In this document: positions 1-8,623 of the stretch, in pieces | How the letters are laid out: every line of letters begins with the position of its first letter | Position numbering within the stretch: position 1 is the first letter of the stretch | Source: DATAPE01 sp034667525 | GTDB taxonomy: Bacteria > Actinomycetota > CADDZG01 > WHSQ01 | Reading direction: 5' to 3' | DNA: 64,000 bases | Assembly: GCA_034667525.1 (NCBI GenBank) | Contig: JAXDJO010000015.1 | Location: forward strand, 85,583-149,582 | Made by a program: the position numbers and the translations under genes | The notes under the pieces: model-generated | The model's database searches: none | What the model saw: the letters and a program-made list of their open reading frames with translations, nothing else | Told to the model about the DNA's origin: nothing

Positions 1-1261
1 CCGGTGATGCAATGCCGGCGGCCGAGGATCCTTGGGAGTGCGATCGCTTGTTGTGGTGAGCTGAGCGACCCGTTACCGCGTTGTTCTGCCTGTTCGTCTG
101 CGACCCGTTCGACAGATGAGAGAGAAAGAAGATCGCTGCGGCCGCGAGGACCGCGACCAAAGCCACCCCCAGGACCCGGGCGACCATCGAGCCGGAGCGA
201 TCGTCCTGGCCCCAGCCCATGGCCATCTCCGCATGGACCTTCTGAGGCACTCCGGCTGGCGGCGCGCCGGCCCCCCCGACGTTTGCCTCCCCCGCTGCAG
301 CGGCAGCAACCGCCGTGCCCGGGCTGCGGCGTTGGGGATCCTGGCTCGCCCTCACCCTCGGATCGGCTTCGGTCTCCCACTCCGACAGGGGCGCTGCGAT
401 CGGCGGACCCGCTCTGCGGCCGGTCCGCACCGGCTCGTCAAAGACGAGGGGCTCCAACAGGGTTTTGACCTGTGAGGCGCTGGGGCGTGAGACCGGATCC
501 TTGGCGAGCAGCGCGCGGATCACCGGCGTGAGCGCGCCGGCGCGGCGCGGCCTCCGCGGAGGATCGACCATGACGGACGTAAGGGTGGCCATCGTTTGGC
601 CCTTGTCGAATGGAAGCTCCCCCTCCACCGCGTAGTACATCGTCGCTCCCAGACCCCACATGTCGGTGGCGGGGGTGATCTCTGCACCTTGAGCCTGTTC
701 GGGCGCCATGAACGAAGGCGAGCCCAAGATCAGGCCCGAGGCCGTGATCTTCGGATCGTCCTTGATCCAGGCGATACCGAAGTCGGCGAGCTTGACCGCT
801 CCATCGCTGAGAACCATCACGTTGCCCGGTTTCACGTCGCGATGGATGATCCCGTGGTCGTGGGCGACCTCCAGAACCTCGACCATCTGACGAGCGATCT
901 TTGCCACCTTGTTCACCGACAGGGGGCCATCCCTTTGGACGAGCTCGGTGATGCTGCAGGCGTCGATCAGCTCCATCACGATGTACCCGCGGGTGTCATC
1001 CCGGATGACGTCGTAAACGGTTACGACGGAGGAATGCGGAAGCCCCGCAGCCGCCCGGGCCTCACGCAGAACGCGCGCTTGCATCGAGGCGCGGTCCAAT
1101 TCGGATATCGATCCCGGGAAAACGACCTCCTTCACTGCGACATCGCGTCGCAGAAGCTCGTCTCTTGCTCGCCACACCTGGCCCACGCCACCCCTGCCGA
1201 GTTCCTCGATCAAGCTGTAGCGGCCCGCGATGGAGCGAACGGGGGTCTCCTTGACACTCAT
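1..1261 (-). CDS. Membrane-anchored Ser/Thr protein kinase (PknB/Hanks type), 3' end cut by window edge
   Basis: The frame is open from the ATG at 1261 to the window edge (about 420 codons visible), so the stop lies outside. The kinase domain fills roughly residues 15-275: glycine loop LGRGGVGQVW, catalytic lysine in VAVKEV, HRDVKPGN catalytic loop, ADFGIA metal loop, and SPSFMAPEQ before the DMWGLG helix. A Pro/Ala/Gly-rich linker follows, then one transmembrane helix near residues 359-382 (VARVLGVALVAVLAAAAIFF), so the missing C-terminus is probably extracellular. It should phosphorylate cytosolic targets in response to an outside or envelope signal. In-frame GTG codons at 1279 and 1303 could extend the N-terminus, and the first has an AGGGGAG upstream. 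It lies 150 nt downstream of polA on the same strand. Targets and sensor type cannot be told. Confidence 0.9.
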   Translation of the reverse strand, partial: MSVKETPVRSIAGRYSLIEELGRGGVGQVWRARDELLRRDVAVKEVVFPGSISELDRASMQARVLREARAAAGLPHSSVVTVYDVIRDDTRGYIVMELIDACSITELVQRDGPLSVNKVAKIARQMVEVLEVAHDHGIIHRDVKPGNVMVLSDGAVKLADFGIAWIKDDPKITASGLILGSPSFMAPEQAQGAEITPATDMWGLGATMYYAVEGELPFDKGQTMATLTSVMVDPPRRPRRAGALTPVIRALLAKDPVSRPSASQVKTLLEPLVFDEPVRTGRRAGPPIAAPLSEWETEADPRVRASQDPQRRSPGTAVAAAAAGEANVGGAGAPPAGVPQKVHAEMAMGWGQDDRSGSMVARVLGVALVAVLAAAAIFFLSHLSNGSQTNRQNNAVTGRSAHHNKRSHSQGSSAAGIASP

Positions 1262-1410
1262 GACGTGTGTGTTACCCACGAACTCGAAGTTCTCCCCTGC
1301 CACAAGGAAACCGGGCCGTTCCGCCCCAGCTGCGGGGACCCCTGTGATGTCCCGGCACCTACGGCGTCCCTCCCCCTCCTGCACGGGTCATCTCAGGGTC
1401 CGGCGGCGAC

Positions 1411-4116
1411 TCAGCCCTTGGCTTCCGCCCAGTTGTCGCCGAAGGACATCTCCACTGCCAGCGGAACCCGCATATCAACTACCTCAGTCATCTCCCGAGT
1501 GACCAGCCCGGCCGCCTGATCGGACTCACCGGGGGGCAGCTCGAACACGAGCTCGTCGTGAACGGTCAGGATCATCTGGGTGGTGAGCCGTTGTTCTCGC
1601 AAGGCGCGATCAACTCTGATCATCGCCAGCTTCATGATGTCGGCGGCCGACCCTTGGATCGGGGCATTGAGCGCCTGACGTTCACCTATCGAGCGGACAC
1701 GCGGGTTCCCGCTGCCGAGCTCGGGCAGGTACCGGCGCCGACCGAACATCGTGGTCGTGAATCCGTCGGCGTAGGCCTGGGAGACGATCTGGTCTAGAAA
1801 GGTCTTGACCCCCCCGAACACCTTGAAGTACTGGTCCATGATCTCCCGCGCCTCGGGGACCGGAACGTTCAACCTTTCTGCCAGACCGGGGGCCCCCATG
1901 CCGTAAGCGAGGCCGTAGTTCACCATCTTGGCAACGGTGCGGTGCTTGGGGCGCAACTCGTTTGGTTCAAGTCCATAAACGCGAGCTGCGGTGGCTGCAT
2001 GGATGTCTTCACCACTCTCGAAAACCTGGATGAGGATCGGGTCCTGCGACAGATGAGCCATGACGCGCAGCTCTATCTGCGAGTAATCCACCGACAGGAG
2101 GCGGTTGCCTTCTTCGGGGATGAAGGCGCGGCGTATCTGTCTGCCCAGGTCGGTGCGGATCGGGATGTTCATGAGATTCGGGTTGGTGCTGGAAAGGCGC
2201 CCGGTGGCGGCAACGGTCTGGTCGTAGGTGGTGTGCACTCTGCCATCGGATGCATCGACCAGCGGCGGCAAGGCGTCCACGTACGTGTTCTTCAGCTTCG
2301 CCAGCTCCCGGTAATCGAGCAATTTCTGCACGAAGGGATGTTGATCGACGATCTGTTGCAACGCACGTGCATCGGTGGACAAACCGCTCTTGGTACGACG
2401 CGTCGTCTTAAGACCCAACCTGTCGTATAGGAGGACGCGCAATTGGCTGGGAGATCCCAGGTTTATGCGTTCGCCGGCAGCCTCGTAGCACTCCGTCTCC
2501 AGGACGGAGATCTTCTTATCCAGATCCCGAGCCATCTCCGCCAAGTAGTCCAGATCGATCCTGACGCCCGTCCGCTCCATCTCCGCCAGAACCGGTATCA
2601 GGGGATGCTCAACCGTCGCGTAGAGGTCTGACATCCCCACGCGGTCCAACTCCGGACGGACCACAGTGGCCACTTCGGCCACCGCCAGGGCGCGCAGCGA
2701 TCCGTCTTCTGCCTCGCGTTCGCTCCGTTCTTCTCCCCCGAGATCCAGCGCCGCCTGCGCCTCGAGCTCCTCACGCTCGGCTCCCGCGGCCTTCAGCTCG
2801 CGGCCGGAATACTTGCGAGCGATCTGTTCGAGCGCGTATCCCGCCGCACCCGGATCGAGCAGGTAGGCGGCGATATGGGTATCGAGCTCCACCCCCCGCA
2901 GGGTGATGCCGGCAGCGGCCGCCGACAGCAGGGCGGCCCGCACGTCGTGCGCGATCTTCCTCACTTCGGGGTCCTCGAGCACCGGGCCCAGGAAAGCGGC
3001 GAGCTCCGCGACGGTGACGCCCTCCCGGCCCACCGGGACGAAAGAGCTCTGATCGTTCCAGGAGAAGGCGACCGAGCGTGGCACGCCCCGGGGGCTGACG
3101 GGTGCAATGTCGAGCGCAAAGGACCCCGCGGCCCGGAGGACGCCGGCGAGCTCCTCGGCGGCAGCAGGAGTCGAGGCCACCGATACCTCGAGTTCGAACG
3201 GGTCCCCCTCGCCTTCTGCCGTTTCCGGAAGGTCGGACAGAAGTCGTTCGAGCAACGTGCGGAATTCGAGCGATCCGAAGAGCTCCCTGATCTCATCCAG
3301 GTCCCAGGGACCCATCCTCAGGTCCGAGATCGTTACGTCGTCGAGAGGCACTTCCACGAGCGTCGACAGCTTCTTGTTGACGGCTACCTGGTCGCCGTGG
3401 GCGGCCAGGTTCTCGGCCAGCTTGGGAGTTTGCTCGGATGCATGTGCCACGACCTCTTCCGCGGAGCCGTACTTCTGGATCAGCTTTGCTGCCGTCTTCG
3501 TGCCCACACCCGGCACCCCCGGCAGATTGTCCGAGGGATCACCTTCCAGAGCTTTGAGATCCACGTACTTCCTGGGTGGGATCCCATAGCGCTCTTGGAC
3601 CGCCTTGGCGTTCATCTCGACGATGTCGGAGATCCCGCGCCGGTTGTAGAGGACGTGGATGTTGTCGTTGACGAGCTGGAAGAAGTCTCGGTCGCCGGTG
3701 ACGATGCGAACGTCGACACCCTCCTGCTCGCTGCGCTTGGCAAGGAACGAGATGATGTCGTCTGCCTCATGACCCTCGAGGACGAAGATCGGCATCTTCA
3801 TCACCCTCAGAACCTCTTTGATCAGAGGCATCTGAGAGGAGAAGTTGTCGGGGGCCGCGGACCGGTTGCTCTTGTAGTCGGCGAACTCGGCCACTCTCTC
3901 GGTGGGGGCACCCAGGTCGAAGCTGCACGCGATGTAATCGGGACGCTCGTCCTGGAGCAGCTTGATGAGCATCGCCGTGAATCCGTAGACCGCGTTCGTA
4001 TGGGTTCCATCCGACGTAGCCAGATCCTCGGGAAGCGCGTAGAACGCCCTGAAGGCGAGGGAGTGACCGTCGAGCAGGAGAAGCTTTGGTCGCTTGGAAC
4101 GCTTCGCTGCGGGCAT
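1411..4116 (-). CDS. polA: DNA polymerase I
   Basis: This 901-aa protein has the usual Pol I length and order. An N-terminal 5'-3' flap nuclease starts at LLLDGHSLAFRAF, with GHEADDI and TGDRDFFQLV metal-ligand motifs. A middle 3'-5' exonuclease-like domain follows, then the polymerase domain from about residue 500. Motif A (DYSQIELR, about 677-684), motif B and motif C (HDE, about 853) are intact. Motif B reads KMVNYGLAYG, so the usual O-helix Phe is Tyr (about residue 734), as in mycobacterial Pol I. The exonuclease-like domain shows FALDIAP where proofreading enzymes have a D-x-E metal motif, so proofreading is probably lost. It fills Okazaki-fragment and repair gaps. The ATG lies 11 nt behind a TAAAGT -10 box, with no ribosome-binding site. 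Confidence 0.97.
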   Translation of the reverse strand: MPAAKRSKRPKLLLLDGHSLAFRAFYALPEDLATSDGTHTNAVYGFTAMLIKLLQDERPDYIACSFDLGAPTERVAEFADYKSNRSAAPDNFSSQMPLIKEVLRVMKMPIFVLEGHEADDIISFLAKRSEQEGVDVRIVTGDRDFFQLVNDNIHVLYNRRGISDIVEMNAKAVQERYGIPPRKYVDLKALEGDPSDNLPGVPGVGTKTAAKLIQKYGSAEEVVAHASEQTPKLAENLAAHGDQVAVNKKLSTLVEVPLDDVTISDLRMGPWDLDEIRELFGSLEFRTLLERLLSDLPETAEGEGDPFELEVSVASTPAAAEELAGVLRAAGSFALDIAPVSPRGVPRSVAFSWNDQSSFVPVGREGVTVAELAAFLGPVLEDPEVRKIAHDVRAALLSAAAAGITLRGVELDTHIAAYLLDPGAAGYALEQIARKYSGRELKAAGAEREELEAQAALDLGGEERSEREAEDGSLRALAVAEVATVVRPELDRVGMSDLYATVEHPLIPVLAEMERTGVRIDLDYLAEMARDLDKKISVLETECYEAAGERINLGSPSQLRVLLYDRLGLKTTRRTKSGLSTDARALQQIVDQHPFVQKLLDYRELAKLKNTYVDALPPLVDASDGRVHTTYDQTVAATGRLSSTNPNLMNIPIRTDLGRQIRRAFIPEEGNRLLSVDYSQIELRVMAHLSQDPILIQVFESGEDIHAATAARVYGLEPNELRPKHRTVAKMVNYGLAYGMGAPGLAERLNVPVPEAREIMDQYFKVFGGVKTFLDQIVSQAYADGFTTTMFGRRRYLPELGSGNPRVRSIGERQALNAPIQGSAADIMKLAMIRVDRALREQRLTTQMILTVHDELVFELPPGESDQAAGLVTREMTEVVDMRVPLAVEMSFGDNWAEAKG

Positions 4117-4143
4117 CGGTGGGGGTCACTTTACAATCCAGCA
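4117..4143. promoter_or_regulatory. Overlapping divergent leaderless promoters of polA and the DtxR-family gene
   Basis: Only 27 bp separate the two start codons. Plus strand: TACAAT (4132-4137) ends 6 nt before the ATG at 4144. Minus strand: TAAAGT (4133 to 4128) ends 11 nt before the polA ATG at 4116. The two -10 boxes overlap by 2 bp and neither gene has room for a Shine-Dalgarno leader. No good -35 is visible. That both mRNAs are leaderless is inferred from spacing. Confidence 0.6.
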
Positions 4144-4827
4144 ATGGCCGGTCCCTCCCCCGATCTACGCGCCCTCAACCCCGCATCAAAGGAGTACCTC
4201 GAAGCCGTCTTCGAACTGGGAGAGGAAGGTCAGCGCATCCTCCAAGCCAGGATCGGAGAACGTCTCGGCCTCACTCCGGCCACCGTTTCCGAGGGTGTCA
4301 AGCGCCTGGTGGGCGAGGGTTACGTGACGATCGACAGCCGCGACATAGCCCTCACCGCAGAGGGCCGGCGGATCGCCGAAGCGCTGGTGCGACGCCATCG
4401 CCTGGCCGAGCGGATGCTCGTGGACATCCTCGGGATCCCCTGGCATCTCTGCCACGAACAGGCCGAAGACTGGGAGAAGGTCATGACCGCCGAAGTCGAG
4501 GAGGCGATCCTGACGAAACTCTCCGGGGAGGCAACTTGCCCGCACGGCAATCCCATCCCGGGGACGCACTCTGCGATCCCCTGGTCCGATCTCAAGCCGG
4601 TGGCCGCGATGGGGGCCGGGGACGCGGGCTGCTTGACCCGGCTCTTGGAGGACGTCGAGCTGAATCACGATGTCCTCGCCTACCTCGAGGAGCACCGGCT
4701 CATGCCGGGCCACGACTTGAAGGTGCTGGACGTCGCCCCCGATGGAACCCGCACGTTGGTCGTGGACGGTGATCGAGTCGCGGTCGGACGCGATCTCGCC
4801 GACAACCTCTGGGTACTGCCCTCGTAG
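4144..4827 (+). CDS. DtxR/MntR-family metal-dependent transcriptional regulator
   Basis: The 227-aa length matches full DtxR/IdeR proteins: winged helix (about 5-70), metal-binding dimerisation domain (about 71-140) and C-terminal SH3-like FeoA domain (about 150-227). RRHRLAERML and the following HEQAEDWEKVM are the conserved metal-site helices. Where DtxR has Met10 and Cys102 at its regulatory site, this protein has Glu-type residues (ASKEYLEAV; HEQAEDWE), closer to manganese-sensing MntR than to iron-sensing DtxR. That alignment was made by eye. Metal-loaded protein would repress metal uptake; the FTR1-type permease starts 100 nt downstream behind two palindromes (4879-4916), a likely target. 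The ATG at 4144 is chosen because TACAAT lies 6 nt upstream and the family N-terminus begins here. Confidence 0.88.
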   Translation: MAGPSPDLRALNPASKEYLEAVFELGEEGQRILQARIGERLGLTPATVSEGVKRLVGEGYVTIDSRDIALTAEGRRIAEALVRRHRLAERMLVDILGIPWHLCHEQAEDWEKVMTAEVEEAILTKLSGEATCPHGNPIPGTHSAIPWSDLKPVAAMGAGDAGCLTRLLEDVELNHDVLAYLEEHRLMPGHDLKVLDVAPDGTRTLVVDGDRVAVGRDLADNLWVLPS

Positions 4828-4860
4828 GAACATCGCCGATGCCGCGGGATGCAACCGGGT

Positions 4861-4922
4861 TTGACACCCCCCTGTGGGTAAGGGGTACCTTAGAGTGTTC
4901 CTTAGGGAGCCCTAAGAGGAGG
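4861..4922 (+). promoter_or_regulatory. Promoter and probable metal-regulator operator of the FTR1-type permease gene
   Basis: A perfect TTGACA (-35) lies at 4861-4866. The best -10 is TACCTT (4886-4891) with a long 19-nt spacer. Two palindromes follow: TAAGG-GGTA-CCTTA (4879-4892), over the -10, and CTTAGGG-AG-CCCTAAG (4901-4916) just downstream. The half-sites resemble the TTAGG/CCTAA core of DtxR/IdeR boxes. AGGAGG (4917-4922) is the ribosome-binding site, 5 nt before the TTG start. Repression by the upstream DtxR-family protein is inference. Confidence 0.6.
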
Positions 4923-4927
4923 CCGGA

Positions 4928-5791
4928 TTGAGCAGCGCTTTTCTGATCATGCTGCGAGAGGGTTTAGAGGGCGCGTTGATCGTCGCCATTCTGCTCGCAT
5001 ACCTCAAGCGATTGGATCACCGCCGCCAGTTCATGGCTGTCTGGGTGGGAACCCTCGCCGGCGTTGCGGTGGCCCTGGTAGCGGGGACCATCGTCTTTGC
5101 AGCCCTGGGACGTTTGCACGGGCGCGCCGAAGCCATCACCGAAGGTGTCATCGCGTTCAGTGCAGCCAGCGTGTTGACCTGGATGATCTTCTGGATGAGC
5201 CGGCAGGCACGGTTCATCAAGGGAGCGCTTCATGCCAAAGTCGATGCTGCGCTTGCCAGCGGTTCGGCGACCGGATTGGCGTCCATAGCGTTCGTGGCGA
5301 TCACCCGGGAAGGCTTGGAGTCCGCTCTCTTCATGCTGGGGACGACGGTAGGGGCCCGCTCGCACGTGCAGGAGTTCATCGGCGGGCTCATCGGTGTGGC
5401 AGGGGCAGCGATCATCGGTTACCTCGTCTATCGAGGAAGCCATCTCGTCAATCTCAGGTGGTTCTTCCGCGTGACCGGCGCTCTCATCATCTTGTTCGCT
5501 GCCGGCCTCCTTGCGACCGGCGTGCACGAGTTTCAAGATGGCGGCCTGCTGCCCAGCCTGCACGAACACATCTGGAACGTCTCGCACATCGCGCTGTTGA
5601 ATCCCGATCGATCTACCCTCGGACAATTGCTCAAGGGTTTATTGGGCTGGTCACCGGCTCCCACGATCGAGATGGCTCTCGTCTACCTGTTGTTCCTGAT
5701 CCCGATCGGAACGATATTTCTGCTTCAGACCAGAAAGGTGCCGGCCGCACGGATCGCTACGCCCAGTGAGGCTCCCGCTTCCACCAGCTGA
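4928..5791 (+). CDS. FTR1-family high-affinity iron permease
   Basis: This 287-aa membrane protein has about seven hydrophobic helices and both signature REGLE motifs, REGLEG at residues 10-15 and REGLES at 127-132. These line the Fe3+ path in yeast Ftr1 and bacterial EfeU. It should import ferric iron across the cytoplasmic membrane. The usual partners EfeO (periplasmic) and EfeB (peroxidase) are not next to it, so it is an orphan permease or the partners lie elsewhere. The TTG start at 4928 is set by AGGAGG 5 nt upstream. The promoter carries two palindromes that fit control by the DtxR-family gene just upstream. It converges on the glycosylase gene 44 bp away. Confidence 0.88.
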   Translation: MSSAFLIMLREGLEGALIVAILLAYLKRLDHRRQFMAVWVGTLAGVAVALVAGTIVFAALGRLHGRAEAITEGVIAFSAASVLTWMIFWMSRQARFIKGALHAKVDAALASGSATGLASIAFVAITREGLESALFMLGTTVGARSHVQEFIGGLIGVAGAAIIGYLVYRGSHLVNLRWFFRVTGALIILFAAGLLATGVHEFQDGGLLPSLHEHIWNVSHIALLNPDRSTLGQLLKGLLGWSPAPTIEMALVYLLFLIPIGTIFLLQTRKVPAARIATPSEAPASTS

Positions 5792-5835
5792 ATCCGTCTC
5801 TGACCCCTCAGCGGAACGAGTCCGACACATAGAGC

Positions 5836-6495
5836 TCAACCGGCCGCCAATTGCGTGGCCCTCTGGAAGACCGCGTCCGTCATCGCTTCGGTCAGCTTCC
5901 CGGTGAAAGTGTTCTGCTGACTCGGGTGGTAGCAACCGAGCAACGTTATTCCCTCAAGAGCAGCGTCCCTTCCGTGCCCGAAACGAGGCTTCGGCTGGGG
6001 AATGTGTGAACTCCCCGCCAGAGCGCGTATGACTCCGCCCCATGCGAACGCGCCGAGGGCAACGATCACCCTCAGGTGCTCAAGGAGCTCGATCTCGGCT
6101 TCGAGATAAGGGATGCATCGATCGCGCTCCTCCGTTGTCGGTTTATTCGCCGGTGGTGCGCAGCGAACGACCGCTCCTATGTACGCACCCGTGAGCCGAA
6201 GACCATCTCCCGGCGCGCTCGAGTCGGGCTGATTGGCCAAGCCCGTTCGGTACAGCGATGCGAAGAGCCAATCACCCGATCGATCCCCGGTGAAGAGTCT
6301 GCCGGTCCGGTTGCCTCCATGGGCGGCGGGGGCCAGCCCGACTATCAAAACCGCCGCGTCGGGATCCCCGAACCCGGGCAGAGGCCGGCCCCAATAGGTT
6401 TCCGTCGCGTAACTGGCCCGTTTCTCCCGGGCAACGCGCTCGCGCCACTCCACCAGCCGCGGACAGGCACGGCAAGCCACGATCTGTTGGTTCAA
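5836..6495 (-). CDS. Uracil-DNA glycosylase, iron-sulfur, family 5-like
   Basis: The 219-aa protein has motif A GLAPAAHGGNRTG (residues 53-65) followed by FTGD, the form seen in family 5 (UDGb) enzymes rather than the GEGP form of family 4. CYHPS near the C-terminus is motif B. Four cysteines (C8, C11, C112, C127) are placed to bind a [4Fe-4S] cluster. It removes uracil, and in family 5 also hypoxanthine, from DNA to start base-excision repair. UDGb enzymes lack the polar catalytic residue of other UDGs, which fits the Ala-Ala here. The gene stands alone, convergent with the permease gene, 152 nt downstream of the ABC ATPase gene. Confidence 0.88.
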   Translation of the reverse strand: MNQQIVACRACPRLVEWRERVAREKRASYATETYWGRPLPGFGDPDAAVLIVGLAPAAHGGNRTGRLFTGDRSGDWLFASLYRTGLANQPDSSAPGDGLRLTGAYIGAVVRCAPPANKPTTEERDRCIPYLEAEIELLEHLRVIVALGAFAWGGVIRALAGSSHIPQPKPRFGHGRDAALEGITLLGCYHPSQQNTFTGKLTEAMTDAVFQRATQLAAG

Positions 6496-6647
6496 CCGCT
6501 CGATCTCGACTCCCGCCCCTCCAAGGGCCGGGCGACTCGGAACGCCACTAGCCCCGAGTCCAACCTGCTCTCGGGCGCGGCCTGCATCAACGATCGCTAC
6601 GGCCCCGGTCGCATTTGGTCATCGCGAAAGGGTCCGACCAGGTCTGC

Positions 6648-7388
6648 TCACAGGACGTGAGAGAGGAAGTCCCTGCAGCGATCGTCGCTAGGATTGTCGA
6701 AGATCTCCTGCGGCGCCCCGTCTTCGAGGATCTTGCCATCATCCATGAAGAGCAGGCGATTTCCCACCTCTCGTGCGAACCCCATCTCATGTGTCACTAC
6801 CACCATCGTCATGCCCTGCGTGGCCAGATCCTTCATCGTGTCCAGGACCTCTTTGACGAGCTCGGGATCGAGGGCGGATGTCACCTCATCGAACAGCATC
6901 AGCTGGGGGCGCATGGCCAGCGCGCGCGCTATGGCGATCCGTTGCTGCTGCCCACCCGATAGCTGTCCTGGATGCGCATTGGCCTTGTGCTCCAATCCCA
7001 CGTGCTTCAACTCTTCGATGGCACGCTCGTGAGCTTCGTCGGAGCTCAGGTGCAGCACTTTCTCCAATGCCAGAGTGATGTTGTCGATGGCAGTCTTGTG
7101 GGGAAAGAGATTGAACGCCTGAAACACTATTCCGATACCGGTTCTCACCTTGTTCACGTCGGTCCGGATGTCGGTGATCTCGGTCCCGTCGAACCAAACG
7201 CTGCCTTGGGTTGGCTCCTCCAATAAGTTGATGCATCTCAAGAGGGTGGACTTGCCCGAACCCGAGGGACCGATTAGAACCACGACCTGCTTGGGGTCCA
7301 CCGCGAAATCGATGCCCTTGAGCACATGGAGATCGTGGAACCACTTATGGATCTCCTCGAGACGGACGAGAGACCCGTCTTCGTTCAC
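6648..7388 (-). CDS. Polar amino-acid ABC transporter, ATP-binding protein (GlnQ/GluA-like)
   Basis: The 246-aa ATPase has Walker A GPSGSGKST, signature LSGGQQQRIAIARAL, Walker B LMLFDE followed by VTSALDPE, and the switch His in VVTHEMG. The family usually has DEPTSALDPE; Val replaces Pro here. It powers import through the permease encoded just upstream, whose stop overlaps this ATG by 4 nt (translational coupling). With the binding protein at 8624-9466 it forms a three-gene importer for polar amino acids. The exact substrate (Glu, Gln, Arg or His) cannot be read from sequence. Confidence 0.93.
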   Translation of the reverse strand: MNEDGSLVRLEEIHKWFHDLHVLKGIDFAVDPKQVVVLIGPSGSGKSTLLRCINLLEEPTQGSVWFDGTEITDIRTDVNKVRTGIGIVFQAFNLFPHKTAIDNITLALEKVLHLSSDEAHERAIEELKHVGLEHKANAHPGQLSGGQQQRIAIARALAMRPQLMLFDEVTSALDPELVKEVLDTMKDLATQGMTMVVVTHEMGFAREVGNRLLFMDDGKILEDGAPQEIFDNPSDDRCRDFLSHVL

Positions 7389-8545
7389 AGACCCACGATT
7401 CCGGTCAGACCGCTGCGCAGCCGCTGTTCGACTGCATTTACCAGGCGGATCAGAGGGATGGTGATGATGAGATAGCCGGCGGCCGCGGCTATCCAGAAGG
7501 TTCCGTTGAAGGTGTCGGAGACGCCCGAACGCGCGACATCCAGGATGTCTCGCTGACCTAACTCCAGACCCAGAACCGTGATCAAAGCAGTGTCCTTTAT
7601 GAGGATGACGAACTCGTTCATCAGAGGCGGGATGACGCGTCTTATGCCCTGCGGGACGATGGCATAGCGCATCGCCTGAAGGTAGGTCATGCCCAACGAT
7701 CGAGCGGCTTCCATCTGGCCGCGTTCTATCGATTGGATCCCCGCCCGAAATACCTCAGCAGAATAGGCACCCGTGTTGAGACTGAAAACTATCAACGCGG
7801 TTTGCAGAGTGCTCAGGTTCAGACGAAAGGCGAAAGCCAGGCCGAAGTAGAAGAACAACAATTGCCAGATCAGCGGCGTTCCGCGGAAGAAGTTGATGTA
7901 CGCGCGCGCCGGAGCCCGCACCGATCGGCGGTTGGAGAGGGTGAATACAGAAAGCGTCAAACCGATGATGATGCCGCCGACCTCTCCTCCGAAAGCCAGG
8001 AACAAAGTGATCACGGCTCCATGGACGAACGCTCCGTAGTACCCATGTAGCGCTTCGACGTTGAAGAAGTTGTTGACGAAAGTGGTTAGAGCTCCTCTTC
8101 GAAACCAGAACAACAAGGCGGAAAGGACAACCGCCTGGATACCGAGCACCGCCCCCGCGATCATCTGTTCCCTCATGCGCTTGCTGGGCATCGTCCGGTA
8201 TCGCCAGAAGCCGATAGCGATGGCGGATGCCCCGATTAGCAAGCCCGCCAGCAGAAGCGCGGTCTCCCACCCGGATTGGAAGCCCTGAACGACGTGACAC
8301 ACGCCTTCGGCCCCCACGATCGGCTTGTGGACGATCTTCGTTCCCACGGGTTTGGAGCTGAAGAGACCGGGGATCGAACGGCATGAACCGGACAAGGTCC
8401 CCCCGGCCACGGCATAGCCGATCTGCACCGCGAGGGTGCCGATCACCACTAAAGCAAGCGCCGATGCTCCCGCAGCGAGAGTTCCCGCGGGCAGGGGGGC
8501 CGTTCCTCCCCTTACATCCGGCGCCTTCTCCGCTACCTGGCTCAT
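7385..8545 (-). CDS. Polar amino-acid ABC transporter permease (HisM/GlnP type) with long N-terminal extension
   Basis: The C-terminal half is a standard HisM/GlnP permease with the EAA loop (GQMEAARSLGMTYLQAMRYA, then IVPQGIRR) that docks on the ATPase. The protein is about 386 aa, against about 220-320 for the family. The extra N-terminal 150 residues hold three more hydrophobic helices and a probable extracytoplasmic loop with two cysteines (GSCRS, EGVCHV). The frame opens at TTG 8551, but AAGGAG (8555-8560) is best spaced for ATG 8545 (9 nt) or GTG 8548 (6 nt). Only one permease gene is present, so it probably works as a homodimer. A strong stem-loop separates it from the upstream binding-protein gene. 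Confidence 0.9.
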   Translation of the reverse strand: MSQVAEKAPDVRGGTAPLPAGTLAAGASALALVVIGTLAVQIGYAVAGGTLSGSCRSIPGLFSSKPVGTKIVHKPIVGAEGVCHVVQGFQSGWETALLLAGLLIGASAIAIGFWRYRTMPSKRMREQMIAGAVLGIQAVVLSALLFWFRRGALTTFVNNFFNVEALHGYYGAFVHGAVITLFLAFGGEVGGIIIGLTLSVFTLSNRRSVRAPARAYINFFRGTPLIWQLLFFYFGLAFAFRLNLSTLQTALIVFSLNTGAYSAEVFRAGIQSIERGQMEAARSLGMTYLQAMRYAIVPQGIRRVIPPLMNEFVILIKDTALITVLGLELGQRDILDVARSGVSDTFNGTFWIAAAAGYLIITIPLIRLVNAVEQRLRSGLTGIVGL

Positions 8546-8579
8546 CACCAACGGCTCCTTCCCCCACGCCGCAAAGACG

Positions 8580-8610
8580 AAAGACCCGCGCCTTCACAGC
8601 GCGGGTCTTT
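8580..8610 (-). terminator. Intercistronic stem-loop between binding-protein and permease genes
   Basis: A perfect 12-bp inverted repeat (8580-8591 with 8599-8610; arm AAAGACCCGCGC) with a 7-nt loop sits in the 78-nt gap. On the transcribed minus strand it is followed by TTTCGTCTTT, a weak U-tract. It could partly terminate transcription or protect the upstream binding-protein mRNA from 3' decay, giving more binding protein than membrane subunits. The livK-livH gap has the same kind of structure. Confidence 0.75.
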
Positions 8611-8623
8611 TCGGATCATGACT

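Noticed and set aside
596..1519. 307-codon plus-strand ORF
   Set aside because: It is antisense to the Ser/Thr kinase, whose minus-strand frame shows all kinase motifs.
2875..4143. Long extension of the DtxR-family frame
   Set aside because: It is antisense to polA and outside the family; the DtxR-type N-terminus begins at 4144.
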